DNA from: Chelatococcus sp. YT9
GTDB lineage: Bacteria > Pseudomonadota > Alphaproteobacteria > Rhizobiales > Beijerinckiaceae
NCBI RefSeq assembly: GCF_018398315.1
Contig: NZ_JAHBRW010000001.1
Coordinates: 492,001 to 556,000, forward strand
DNA length: 64,000 bases
Reading direction: 5' to 3'
The notes beneath the pieces are model-generated. The model saw only the letters and a program-made list of their open reading frames with translations. It searched no databases and was not told where the DNA came from. The position numbers and the translations under genes are program-made. Positions within the stretch are counted from its first letter, which is position 1; each line of letters opens with the position of its first letter. Below are positions 26,926 through 37,149 of this stretch, piece after piece.

Positions 26926-27529
26926 GGCACTCTCCCAAAAATCACAAGGGGCGCGTCGTGCACCCGGCATGATGCGGAGACAGCTATCCACGCCGACGCG
27001 CTGTGGAGACGCGACGACGGTGACGGCTGCTAACCGACCGTGCTGCCTTGGATTGGATGGGAAAATTCCCTCCGCACGCCCGGCAATGAAGGACAAGCCT
27101 CTTCGGTAGCCCGGGCCGACCTGTGGAAAGCCGGCAGAGACCAAAAAAGCCCGTTCCGTCGTTGCTTTAAGCCGCGTCCCCCGCTTGAGAACGGGGTGCG
27201 CCGGTTTCGCCTCCGGCTGCCAGTCAAGTGTTCGGAACCAAGACCCGAGGGCCTGAAGTTCCGGGCGGCTGTCCGGCCTCTTGTCCGGATGCCCACCGAC
27301 TAGCACACGGCCACAGGCACGTGCGAAATAGGGCAGAGCGGTACATAGAGTGGTTCGCCCCTAACCTCAAGGGCAGAATGAGAAAAAATGCAAAAATTTT
27401 GGGGCCGCGCCGCGTGCCCCACCGCTGCCTCACGCGGCATTCACTATCCCGCGAAATCTGATGGAATGAGCCTCTGATTGTTATTAGATGTGCGATCATC
27501 GAAACGGTCGCTTCCAACGTTTGGGCCTT
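26926..27529. other. Long divergent intergenic region with hairpins; candidate speF-type leader
   Basis: The 604 bases separate leftward ornithine decarboxylase from the rightward third glucan gene. Reading toward the decarboxylase, two adjacent hairpins with 5-bp stems and 8-base loops occur: GCCGG/CCGGC (27200-27217) and CCCCG/CGGGG (27179-27196). A cis-regulatory RNA motif (speF, Rfam) is known upstream of alphaproteobacterial ornithine decarboxylase genes, so this is a natural candidate. I cannot confirm the motif by eye. The AT-rich tract at 27375-27402 may hold a promoter. Confidence 0.4.
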
Positions 27530-29119
27530 ATGAAAAAACTGTCGCGCCGCCGCCTTCTCGAATTGATGTCAGCCACCGCCGTGCTCTCGCCCGCTATGGT
27601 GCTGGCCCAGACGCCTCCCGCCTCCACCGATCAGCCTTCCGGAGGCGCACAGCCGCAGACATCTCCCCAATTCGTCTACGACGACGTGGTACGCCGGGCG
27701 CGCGAACTTGGAGCCGTGCCGTTCGAGCCCAACCCCCCTACGTTGCCGGAGCCGCTCTCGCGGCTGGATTACGACGGCTATCGCGACATCCGCTTCCGTC
27801 CCGAGCGTTCCCTGCTCGCGCAGGGCGGCGGACAGTTCCGCATGCAAATGTTCCATCCCGGCTTCCTGTTCAAACGGCCGGTCACGGTGAACATCATTCG
27901 CGAAGGCGTGCCGACACCGGTTCCTTATTCGGCTCAGCTCTTCGATTACGGACGCAACAAGTTCGACAAGCCGTTGCCCGTCAACACCGGCTTTGCGGGC
28001 TTCCGGCTCCACTATCCGCTCAACGATCCACGTGTCCACGACGAGCTCATCGCCTTTCTGGGCGCGAGCTATTTTCGTTTCCTCGGCCGCGACCAGCGCT
28101 ACGGTCTTTCCGCACGCGGCCTTGCCATCAATGCAGGTGGAGAGGAGGAATTCCCGTTCTTCCGGGAGTTCTGGATCGACAATCCCGCGCCCGGCGCGGA
28201 GCGCGTTGTCATCTATGCGCTGCTCGACAGCGCCTCGATCACCGGGGCGTTCCAGTTCCTCGTCTATCCCTCCAAGGAAACGGTGGTTGACGTCACCGCG
28301 ACGCTCTTTCCGCGCAAGACGATCAACAAGCTCGGCATCGCACCGCTCACGTCCATGTACTACGTTGGCGAGAACGACCGGCGCTTCCTTGATGAGTATC
28401 GCCCCGAGCTGCATGACTCGGACGGGTTGCTCATTCACTCCGGCACCGGCGAATGGATCTGGCGCCCGCTCCGGAATCCGCGGGAGCTGGCGACCTCCGC
28501 CTTCGTGGACAACAACCTTCGCGGCTTCGGCCTGCTGCAGCGCGACCGGATCTTCGAGCACTACCAAGATCTCGACCTGAACTATGAGCTGAGACCCGGC
28601 TATTGGGTCGAGCCCCGCGGCAACTGGGGCGAGGGCCACGTCGAGCTGGTTGAGATTCCGACCAATGAAGAGACGAATGACAATATTGTCGCGAGCTGGG
28701 TGCCGCGCGCGCCGGCCGAGCCGGGCCAGACACTCGTCTACCGCTACCGCATCACTTCGCTTGGCAATGCCGAGCAGCTCCACCCGGGCGGCCGGGCATT
28801 GAACACCTACCAGACGAAACCGAAGGCTGCCGGCTCGCCGGAAGAGGTCCGGCCCGGCACCCGACGCTTCCTCATTGATTTCGCGGGCGATGATTTGGCT
28901 TATTTCGCACGCGATCCGAATCTGGTCGAGATCGACGCGTCCCTCTCCGCGGGGCGGGTCGTGCGCACCTATCTCGTCCCGAACCCGAAGGTACGGGGCC
29001 TGCGCGCCGCGATCGACATCGAGGTGGAGCCCGGCCAGCAGGTGGATATCCGCGCATTCCTCCGCTCCGGTAACCGCGCCCTGACGGAAACGTGGATCTT
29101 CCCCTGGAAAGCCGAATGA
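27530..29119 (+). CDS. Periplasmic glucan protein, OpgD/OpgG family (copy 3)
   Basis: The 529-residue protein has an N terminus with a basic RRR cluster (KKLSRRRLLELMS) and a hydrophobic stretch ending VLAQ, compatible with Tat or Sec export. The domain from QFVYDDVVRRARELG retains FLGASYFRFLGRDQRYGLSARG, YALLDSASITGAF, ELHDSDGLLIHSG and IWRPLRN. It is clearly more diverged than copies 1 and 2 are from each other. ATG at 27530 is chosen; an ATG at 27488 would add 14 residues before the signal. It stands alone, about 10.7 kb from the other copies. Confidence 0.92.
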   Translation: MKKLSRRRLLELMSATAVLSPAMVLAQTPPASTDQPSGGAQPQTSPQFVYDDVVRRARELGAVPFEPNPPTLPEPLSRLDYDGYRDIRFRPERSLLAQGGGQFRMQMFHPGFLFKRPVTVNIIREGVPTPVPYSAQLFDYGRNKFDKPLPVNTGFAGFRLHYPLNDPRVHDELIAFLGASYFRFLGRDQRYGLSARGLAINAGGEEEFPFFREFWIDNPAPGAERVVIYALLDSASITGAFQFLVYPSKETVVDVTATLFPRKTINKLGIAPLTSMYYVGENDRRFLDEYRPELHDSDGLLIHSGTGEWIWRPLRNPRELATSAFVDNNLRGFGLLQRDRIFEHYQDLDLNYELRPGYWVEPRGNWGEGHVELVEIPTNEETNDNIVASWVPRAPAEPGQTLVYRYRITSLGNAEQLHPGGRALNTYQTKPKAAGSPEEVRPGTRRFLIDFAGDDLAYFARDPNLVEIDASLSAGRVVRTYLVPNPKVRGLRAAIDIEVEPGQQVDIRAFLRSGNRALTETWIFPWKAE

Positions 29120-29229
29120 GATGATCGTTGCAGTCATCCCCGAGGCGTTGCATTGCGGCGCCGCGGGGCGACGGCTGCGCTGCTCAGCCCGCACGCCGGG
29201 GGCTATGGCTCGCGGAGCGAGCCGGCGAT

Positions 29230-30009
29230 CTATATGGAAAAACTCTGTACCTCGCGCAGGAGCGCGATGAAGGCCGCAACGCCGTGGGCAGCGGCGGCCT
29301 CGCCCTTCGCGGCGGTGGCAGCCGTAGCGTTACCGACGACACCGGCCGGATTGAGATCCTCCGCCATCCAGGCGAAACCGGCCGGCCGGGGATGACGCAG
29401 CCAGATGTGGTCCCGTTCCATATCTGCCGTCAGCGAATGGAAAGCCATTGCCTCACCCATGCGCACCTTGTCGGGGTAGAACGCCAGCATAAGCGACGTC
29501 TCGATGTCGCCGCCATGAATGCCATGGCGAATCTCGGCGGGATCGAACAGGCCGTCAGGATAGCCGAACCGCTGCCAGGAGACGCTGACGACCGTCAACC
29601 CCCAGCTCGCGCGTAGGATCTGCGCCACGATGTCGACGACAGGCGAATTGCCCCCGTGTGACGACACGATGACGAGCTTACGGCAGCCAGCCCGATAAAC
29701 ACTCTCCCCAATGCCGCGCCAGGCTGCGATGGCCGCTTCGGCGGACAATGTGAGCGTGCCGGAGAAGGTGAGATGTTCGGGCGAGTGGCCGATGGTCTGG
29801 ATTGGCAGGAAGGAAACTGGGAGATCAGACGGCAAAGCGGCCGCGACTCGCGCGATATATGCTTCCATGATCATCGCATCGGTGCCGAGCGGCAAGTGCG
29901 GCCCATGCTGCTCCACCGCCGCCACGGGCAGGATGGCCGTCACGTCTTCTATGGCCACGCGGCTGAAATCCGTGGTCGTCAGATCCGCCCAGAAGGGTGA
30001 TGGGAGCAT
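29230..30009 (-). CDS. Creatininase-family amidohydrolase
   Basis: The 259-residue protein has the creatininase metal-binding blocks AAVEQHGPHLPLGTDAMI, SSHGGNSPVVD and IHGGDIETSLML, with conserved His, Glu and Asp residues for two divalent metals. Family members hydrolyse cyclic amides such as creatinine or act on formamides in cofactor metabolism; the substrate here is unknown. ATG at 30009 follows AAAGGA. It is convergent with glucan copy 3 and divergent from the MarR gene. Confidence 0.85.
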   Translation of the reverse strand: MLPSPFWADLTTTDFSRVAIEDVTAILPVAAVEQHGPHLPLGTDAMIMEAYIARVAAALPSDLPVSFLPIQTIGHSPEHLTFSGTLTLSAEAAIAAWRGIGESVYRAGCRKLVIVSSHGGNSPVVDIVAQILRASWGLTVVSVSWQRFGYPDGLFDPAEIRHGIHGGDIETSLMLAFYPDKVRMGEAMAFHSLTADMERDHIWLRHPRPAGFAWMAEDLNPAGVVGNATAATAAKGEAAAAHGVAAFIALLREVQSFSI

Positions 30010-30228
30010 GGCGCGATCCTTTCGCCTGAACCTTTGCAATAGCGACCATCCCGATAGCACACAAGAACGGACGATCCTGTGGCGCTCAGTCCGGGAAAAA
30101 AGCAGGGCGTTCCCATGGCCGAATGTCATTGCAACGTCATCACAAGGCGCCCATTATTTCGACGGCAATATTTATGCGGCAATGCCGATCGACCTGATGA
30201 TTCCGCCCGCTGAGGAGAGACCAGGCCC

Positions 30229-30729
30229 ATGAAGCATCCCGTCGCCAAGAGCATAGGTTGGGCCCTCGTCTATGCCGCGCGCCTCCACCGCAGCCGTATC
30301 GGCGAACGGCTTTCTTCGATGGGATTGTTTCCCGGCCAGGAACAGGTCCTGCAGGCGCTCGCCTCCGGCGAGCCCGCAACGATGGGTGAGCTGGCGGAAC
30401 TCCTTCGCGTCAAACCGCCGACGGCCTCCAAAACCGTTGCGCGCCTGGCAGCGCAGGGGCTGGTCGAACGGCGGACAGAACCGGGCGATGCCCGCATCAT
30501 CATCGTCAGCCTGACGCGGGAGGGCCTTGAGAAGGTCGCGGCCATCGACGCCCTCTGGCGCGACACCGAGGAGCAGCTGCTCGATGATCTCGACAGCAAG
30601 GATCGCAAACGCGCCCGCAAGCTGCTCCGGAAAATGGCGAAAAACTTAGCCGACAAGGGATCGAACGACAAAGCGCTACCCGGCGATGAGGAAGACGACG
30701 CCGATCTGGACGATCCCGTCGCTGCATAG
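30229..30729 (+). CDS. MarR-family transcriptional regulator
   Basis: The 166-residue protein has a winged helix core (TMGELAELLRVKPPTASKTVARLAAQGLVERR, then the wing EPGDARIIIVSLT). The C-terminal extension is rich in Asp and Glu (GDEEDDADLDD), beyond the usual length of about 140-150. It lies upstream of a DMT transporter gene in the same direction (150 bases) and divergent from the creatininase-like gene; either could be its target. A direct repeat CGGCAAT (about 30161-30178) precedes it. Confidence 0.88.
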   Translation: MKHPVAKSIGWALVYAARLHRSRIGERLSSMGLFPGQEQVLQALASGEPATMGELAELLRVKPPTASKTVARLAAQGLVERRTEPGDARIIIVSLTREGLEKVAAIDALWRDTEEQLLDDLDSKDRKRARKLLRKMAKNLADKGSNDKALPGDEEDDADLDDPVAA

Positions 30730-30878
30730 GTGGAACGTGAAATGCCGGCACAGGCTGCGTATTGCGCAGACGAGCCTTGCAGCCCGCGAAGTCGCGAAGA
30801 GCTCCGGGATAGCTTATTGTAAGGGCATATTGGCAATTCGCTGGTCTGGATAGCAGGTCCCCTCTTCCGGGAGCCGCG

Positions 30879-31934
30879 ATGATAGCTGCGAGCCTTGTCT
30901 TGAGAGTTCGCGACGCTGTGACCGCATTGTTGAAGCCCAAATCTGCAACGGACGGCGATGCTGAGACCCCGATGGCTGAGCGAGACCCGCTCGATGGCCC
31001 GTCACATGCCGCGCCAGCCGCAAAGCCGGCCCCGGTCACCGGAAACACGCTCCTCGCCATCGGACTTGGCTTGACGTCGGTCTTGGGCTTTGCCTGCATC
31101 GACACCTCGGCCAAATGGCTCAACCAATATTTCGATCCGCTGCAGACCGCTTGGGTTCGCTATTTCGGAAGCGTCGTGTTCGTTCTCGCGCTCTTGAACC
31201 CCTGGACGCGTCCCGGCGTGTTCCGGACCAAGGCCCCGAAACTCCAAGCCGCGCGGTCCACCTTACTCCTCCTGTCGACTGCCCTGAATTTCTTTGCCCT
31301 CGCCTATCTCGGGCTGCCGGAGGTAGCCGCAATCGCCTTTTCAAGCCCACTCATGGTGGCCTTGCTCGCCGGCCCGGTGCTGGGAGAATGGGCTGGGCCG
31401 CGCCGTCTCGCCGCCATCGCCGTCGGCTTCATCGGCGTGCTCATCATTACCCGGCCGGGCCTGGGAGGCTTCCAGCCCGCCGCGCTCCTTGCAATAGCAA
31501 GCGCTTTCTGTGGTGCCTGGTACACCCTGAGCACGCGCATGCTAGCGTCCCGGGATTCCCCGGAGACCACGATGGTCTACTCAGGGGTCGTCGGTATCGT
31601 CGTGCTGACGCCGATCATGCCCTTTGTCTGGACTGCGCCGCCATCCGCCCTTACCTGGCTGGTCATGGCGATCTGCGGCCTTGCCGGAGCGGTAGGACAC
31701 TGGTTCCTTATTCTCGCTTTTCGGCATGCACCAGCCCCGGTGATCGCGCCCTTCAGCTATACCCATCTTCTTTGGGTTACGCTGTTCAGCTATCTGATCT
31801 TCAACGCCGTGCCGGACACCTACACCATCGTAGGCGCCGCCATCGTCGTCGCTTCCGGCCTTTACCTCATTCACCGCGAACGTGTGGTCGCGCAGCGGCG
31901 GCGAGCCGCGGCGCGGTCGAACGTCACTCCTTGA
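30879..31934 (+). CDS. DMT-family (EamA) transporter
   Basis: The 351-residue protein has about ten membrane helices in two EamA repeats, starting at NTLLAIGLGLTSVLGFACID and ending at a basic tail. A hydrophilic N-terminal stretch of about 50 residues precedes helix one; an internal ATG near 30972 would shorten it. EamA proteins usually export amino acids or other metabolites. The 3' end overlaps the convergent permease gene by 11 bases. Confidence 0.85.
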   Translation: MIAASLVLRVRDAVTALLKPKSATDGDAETPMAERDPLDGPSHAAPAAKPAPVTGNTLLAIGLGLTSVLGFACIDTSAKWLNQYFDPLQTAWVRYFGSVVFVLALLNPWTRPGVFRTKAPKLQAARSTLLLLSTALNFFALAYLGLPEVAAIAFSSPLMVALLAGPVLGEWAGPRRLAAIAVGFIGVLIITRPGLGGFQPAALLAIASAFCGAWYTLSTRMLASRDSPETTMVYSGVVGIVVLTPIMPFVWTAPPSALTWLVMAICGLAGAVGHWFLILAFRHAPAPVIAPFSYTHLLWVTLFSYLIFNAVPDTYTIVGAAIVVASGLYLIHRERVVAQRRRAAARSNVTP

Positions 31935-32826
31935 CCGCCCCGGTCATTGACGAGACGTAGTGCTCCACGAAGAAGGAATAGAGGATAACAACTGGGAGAG
32001 AGCCGATCAGGGCGCCGGCCATCAGCGAGCCCCATTCGTAGACGTCGCTGCGCACGAGCTCCGTCAACACACCGACAGGGACGGTCTTGTTCTCCGATGA
32101 CTGGATGAACGTCAGCGCATAGATGAATTCATTCCAGGACAGGGTGAAGGCGAATATTCCAGCAGAAATAAGGCCGGGCACTGATAGTGGCAAAAGGATC
32201 CGCGTCAGGATCTGCCATCGCGAGGCTCCATCTATCAGCGCACATTCTTCCAGCTCATAAGGGATGGAACGGAAATAGCCCATCAATAGCCAAGTGCAGA
32301 ACGGCACGAGGAAGGTTGGATAGGTAAATATGAGCGCGAGCTTCGTGTCATAGATGCCGAATCCGAAAACCATCAGGGCAAGCGGAATGAACAGGATCGA
32401 CGGTGGCACGAGATAAGCGAGGAAAATGGCAAGCCCGACGAATTTCGCGCCCGTGAAACGCAGTCGCTCGATCGCATAGGCCGCAAAGACCGAGGTCGCC
32501 AGCGACACGAAGGTCGCCACCACGGAGATGACGATGGTGTTCCATAGCCAGCCCGGATACGAGGTCTCGAACAAGAGATAACGGATGTGGTCGAGTGTCG
32601 GTCCCACCACCCAAAATGGGCTGAAATTATTGTAATCGGTTAGTTGATAGTTGGGCTTAATCGCCGTGATCGCCATCCAGTAAAAGGGAAACAAAAGGAC
32701 GATCATGAAGACGAAAAGGGGGAGATAAACCAGGGCAACCCGACGCGGCAACCGGTCGAGATAGCGCATTCCGCCTTCGTCGCCGGTCTCGTTTGCTGAT
32801 ATCTTGGCGGCTGATGCAAGGGCCAT
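31924..32826 (-). CDS. Carbohydrate ABC transporter permease, MalG type
   Basis: The 300-residue inner-membrane subunit has six helices, with the EAA-type loop as ELEECALIDGASRWQILTRILLPLSVPG that contacts the ATPase. ATG at 32826 follows AAAGGTGA; a GTG three codons upstream is possible. It is the last gene of the importer cluster, after the MalF-like permease with a gap of 139 bases. The transported sugar is not evident. Confidence 0.92.
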   Translation of the reverse strand: MALASAAKISANETGDEGGMRYLDRLPRRVALVYLPLFVFMIVLLFPFYWMAITAIKPNYQLTDYNNFSPFWVVGPTLDHIRYLLFETSYPGWLWNTIVISVVATFVSLATSVFAAYAIERLRFTGAKFVGLAIFLAYLVPPSILFIPLALMVFGFGIYDTKLALIFTYPTFLVPFCTWLLMGYFRSIPYELEECALIDGASRWQILTRILLPLSVPGLISAGIFAFTLSWNEFIYALTFIQSSENKTVPVGVLTELVRSDVYEWGSLMAGALIGSLPVVILYSFFVEHYVSSMTGAVKE

Positions 32827-32965
32827 CGGCTTCACCTTTCTTCAAATCCGGAGCATTTCCGCTGGCTTAAAGCCGCGAGCCCGCACCATCGCTTCGCTTC
32901 CAAGCAGCCGCATAGCGGCCGCCGTAGATCTTCTAGGAGCATGTCCTCGCAGGCCACACACCGCA

Positions 32966-33907
32966 TCAGTCAGTCCCACCCTGTTGCCAGCGTCGACGTT
33001 GCAGCCCGAAATAGCTGAACAGGATCGCCGTCAGCAGGAACGGGATCATGGCAACCGCGATCGCCGCGCCCTCACCCAGCTGGCCGCCGGGAATGGCGCG
33101 CTGGAAGCTCAGGGTTGCCATAAGATGCGTCGCATTCAGCGGACCACCGCGCGTGAGCACGTAGATGAGCTGAAAATCGGTGAAGGTGAACAACACCGAG
33201 AAGGTCATAACCACCGCAATGATCGGCGTCAGCATCGGCAAGGTGATGTTGTAGAAGCGCTGCCAGCTCGACGCGCCGTCCAGCGTTGCCGCCTCATGCA
33301 AGGATTGCGGGATCGTCTGCAGGCCGGCGAGAAGCGAGATCGCCACGAAGGGAATGCCGCGCCAGACATTGGCCGCGATCACCGACGCGCGCGCATTGGT
33401 GGAATCGCCGAGGAAATTGATCGGCGCATCAATCAGTCCGATCTTGATGAGCAGCCACGAGATGATCGAGAACTGCGCGTCGAAGATCCACCAGAAGGCG
33501 ATGGCCGACAGCACCGTAGGCACGACCCAGGGCAGTAGCACGATCGCGCGGAAAAAGGCTTTGAATGGCAGATGCTCGTTCAGGATCAACGCCAGCCACA
33601 GGCCGAGCGCGAACTTCAGGATCGACGCGGCGACGGTGTACAGCACGGTGTTGAATACCGACAACCAGAAGACGTGGTCGCCCCAGAGCGATATGTAGTT
33701 CTCCAGGCCAATGAAGATCCCTGCCCGGCCAATGCGCGTGTCCGTGAAGGCGAGCCAAACACCGAGCCCGAGCGGATAGGTGAGAAACACCAGGAGAAAG
33801 ACTGCAGCGGGAAGCATGAAGAGGAGACCAAGGACATTGCGCCCCTGGCTGAGGTCGAACAATCGCGTCGGCCTCCCCGCCTCGCTTCTCGTCATGGCGA
33901 TACTCAT
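32966..33907 (-). CDS. Carbohydrate ABC transporter permease, MalF type
   Basis: The 313-residue permease has about six membrane helices. The first is GLLFMLPAAVFLLVFLTYP and the coupling loop is SLHEAATLDGASSWQRFYNITLPML. ATG at 33907 has AGGGAG at proper distance, so the longer frame reaching 34081 is rejected. It lies 240 bases after the binding-protein gene and pairs with the MalG-type permease to form the channel. Confidence 0.92.
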   Translation of the reverse strand: MSIAMTRSEAGRPTRLFDLSQGRNVLGLLFMLPAAVFLLVFLTYPLGLGVWLAFTDTRIGRAGIFIGLENYISLWGDHVFWLSVFNTVLYTVAASILKFALGLWLALILNEHLPFKAFFRAIVLLPWVVPTVLSAIAFWWIFDAQFSIISWLLIKIGLIDAPINFLGDSTNARASVIAANVWRGIPFVAISLLAGLQTIPQSLHEAATLDGASSWQRFYNITLPMLTPIIAVVMTFSVLFTFTDFQLIYVLTRGGPLNATHLMATLSFQRAIPGGQLGEGAAIAVAMIPFLLTAILFSYFGLQRRRWQQGGTD

Positions 33908-34147
33908 GTGTCGCTCCCTGATTCGTCTGTAGGCCAGAGCCATTCGGTTCGGAGCCGAAGCACGGGCACCGGCCATTTCCACGCGCAGCGCAAGGACCGA
34001 GACGGGGTCCATGAGCGCGGGATCACGCGCGGAGGCAACGGGTAGCCGCCTGCCCGCGCTACGCCTCACGTGAGGCAGCAAATCTCATGTCTTGCGCGGG
34101 GGCACCGCGGCCCCCGCGCTTCGCGCAATCAGCGAAACACGACCGCC

Positions 34148-35458
34148 TCAGACCTTGTAATAGCGGTTGGCTCGGGTCTCGGCGCGCTTGGCTGCCTCTT
34201 CGGGGGTCCGCTGGCCCGTGGCCGCTTCCGCCACCATGTCAACTACGATGTAGTCCGCCATGCAGGCTGCCGAAGCATAGCCGAGCGGGCCAGCATAGCC
34301 ATTTGGCCGCAGCGTCTCCGAAGCCAGAGCGTAAGGCGCGTGGATAGGCGTAGACGTCCAGACCGGATTAGAAGCGAAAGCCTTCAGCGGCTGGCAGCAA
34401 TAGGCGCTCGCCCCCGTAATCCAGGCGTCGAACTGCGGCTTGTCATACATGAACTGGAGATAGGCGAGCGCGGCCTTCGGGAACTTCGTGTATTTGAAGA
34501 TCACCGCTGAGGTCGTCTGGTGCAGTTCGACCTTCTTGCCCACCGGGCCGACAGGGAAATTGGTTGTGCGAATGTCCGCTGCCATCTCCTTCAGCTTCGG
34601 ATCATTGGCAGCCGCGTAGTAAAGCGACACGCCGTTCGCCGTCACGGAGACCTCGCCGGCGAGGAAGGCACGGTTGTTGTTGACGTCGAGCCAGCTCTCG
34701 GTGCCCGCGATGAAGGTAGGGTAGAGTTCCCGCACGAATTTCAGCGCAGCGATCGTCTCGGGACTGTTGATGACGACCTTGCCGTTCTCGTCCACCATTT
34801 TCCCGCCATGGCTCCACAACACCCAATGGCAGAAGTTGTTGCCGTCACCAACACCGTGGCCCAGCGTGAACCCAACCGGATGCCCCTTGGCCTTCAAGGC
34901 CTTGCACATCTCGAGAAAAGCGTCGGTCTTATCCGGGAACGTGGAGAAGCCAGCTTCCTTGACCCAGCTGTCGCGATAGCAGACCGCATTGCCGATCGCA
35001 GCGAGCGGTACGGCAATGAAGCGCCCGTCCCGCTTGGCGTAACCTTCGAGACCCTCGTACCAGCCGCCGTATTTCGCGCCGAGCGAATTGGCGAAGTCGG
35101 TCACATCGAGCAGCTTGTCGGGATATTGCTGGGCGTCGTCGAACCACACCCAGACGATGTCCGGACCCGAGCCGACATTGGCCGCGACCGCCGCCTTGGG
35201 ACGGATGTCCTCCCAACTTTCCTTGTCGATCCGAACCTCGACCCCGGTCGCCTCCGTAAATTTCTTCGTATTCGCGAGCCAGGCATCTTCCTCGCCCTTG
35301 ACGAAGGGCGACCAGCGCAAAACACGCAGCGACGCTCCCTTCTCCGGCTCATAGGTAGAACTTTGTGCAAATGATTGGGTACCGAGCAACGGCAGCCCCG
35401 CGGCGCTCGCGGCCAGGCCGCCACCCGCAATCATGAGATCGCGCCTTGAAATTGTCAT
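34148..35458 (-). CDS. Carbohydrate ABC transporter substrate-binding protein
   Basis: The 436-residue periplasmic protein has a twin-arginine-like signal (ISRRDLMIAGGGLAASAAGLPL, cleavage near SFAQ). It is a family 1 extracellular solute-binding protein (WSPFVKGEEDAWLANTKKFTEATGVEVRID). ATG at 35458 follows GGAGGAAA. Binding proteins of this class take up mono- or disaccharides, polyols or glycerol phosphate; the ligand is unknown. It follows the ATPase gene but is separated from it by a terminator-like hairpin. Confidence 0.92.
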   Translation of the reverse strand: MTISRRDLMIAGGGLAASAAGLPLLGTQSFAQSSTYEPEKGASLRVLRWSPFVKGEEDAWLANTKKFTEATGVEVRIDKESWEDIRPKAAVAANVGSGPDIVWVWFDDAQQYPDKLLDVTDFANSLGAKYGGWYEGLEGYAKRDGRFIAVPLAAIGNAVCYRDSWVKEAGFSTFPDKTDAFLEMCKALKAKGHPVGFTLGHGVGDGNNFCHWVLWSHGGKMVDENGKVVINSPETIAALKFVRELYPTFIAGTESWLDVNNNRAFLAGEVSVTANGVSLYYAAANDPKLKEMAADIRTTNFPVGPVGKKVELHQTTSAVIFKYTKFPKAALAYLQFMYDKPQFDAWITGASAYCCQPLKAFASNPVWTSTPIHAPYALASETLRPNGYAGPLGYASAACMADYIVVDMVAEAATGQRTPEEAAKRAETRANRYYKV

Positions 35459-35767
35459 CAGCTTTTCCTCCACGGAAAGCAGCCGTTTCAAGCCGGCGCC
35501 GCCTGCCCTCCCCATTCTTCAAACTCTCCGCGCCGGCAATTCCTTTCCAATGCTTTTGGAAGCCCCTGAGCCCGGCTCAAAGTCGCGCGCTGCCTGGTGT
35601 TCCAGGTTCAGGCGCACGCCAGGCATCGCTCTGCGCGCGCAGGCTCTCCTATGATGTCCGACAGGTCCAACTGCGCAGTTCTCGCTTTCGGCGAGCGGCT
35701 CGAAGCCTTGCGAAGAATGTACCTGCAAAGAAAAAGGGCACCGCGTTACCACGATGCCCTTGGTGTG
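35459..35767. other. Spacer between ABC ATPase and binding-protein genes
   Basis: This 309-base gap interrupts the leftward importer cluster. Its right end holds an intrinsic terminator (35727-35760) for the ATPase transcript. The rest presumably holds a promoter for the binding-protein and permease genes. No coding frame with a ribosome binding site is seen. Confidence 0.5.
35727..35760 (-). terminator. Intrinsic terminator after the ABC ATPase gene
   Basis: Reading leftward, AGGGCATCG pairs with CGGTGCCCT (9 bp including one G-T) around an 8-base loop and is followed by TTTTCTTT. It starts eight bases beyond the ATPase stop. The hairpin plus U-tract is the clearest intrinsic terminator in the window. 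Confidence 0.8.
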
Positions 35768-36832
<1,065 letters not shown>

Positions 36833-37149
36833 CTTTGACTGCTTCCTCCACTTGCCGCTGTTACGGCCGCGCTTCGCTGGGCCTTCTTGCGAGAAGACCA
36901 TACATGCACCACGCATGCCCATGCTAGGGATCATGCAATGGCTAGGCTAGCTATCACAACGACGAATTTCAATAATCCGACAAATCTGCCTACAGCGCTT
37001 TCCGGCCGGTGGGAATCAGGCAATCCCTAGCACTCGCGTCCGGCTGCAACTTTGGGCATGGTGCGGTCGGCAATACAGGATTCATGGGTGAGGAACCTGG
37101 ACCAGGGGGTTGCCGGATGAATCCGGCCCCGACAATGAGGAGACGATCA
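36833..37149. other. Divergent promoter region, no gene seen
   Basis: The 317 bases lie between the leftward ABC ATPase and the rightward dehydrogenase gene. The stretch 36940-36990 is AT-rich and can hold promoters for both directions. I see no clear operator palindrome and no convincing small gene. Confidence 0.45.

Noticed and set aside
25795-27306. N-terminally extended ornithine decarboxylase of 503 residues
   Set aside because: The extra 127 residues precede the conserved family start, have no homology, and ATG at 26925 has a good ribosome binding site. The region is better explained as an RNA leader.
27569-29194. 541-codon minus-strand frame opposite glucan copy 3
   Set aside because: Same reasoning: it covers a clear OpgD/OpgG gene, shows no recognisable domain and has Arg/Ala-biased composition.
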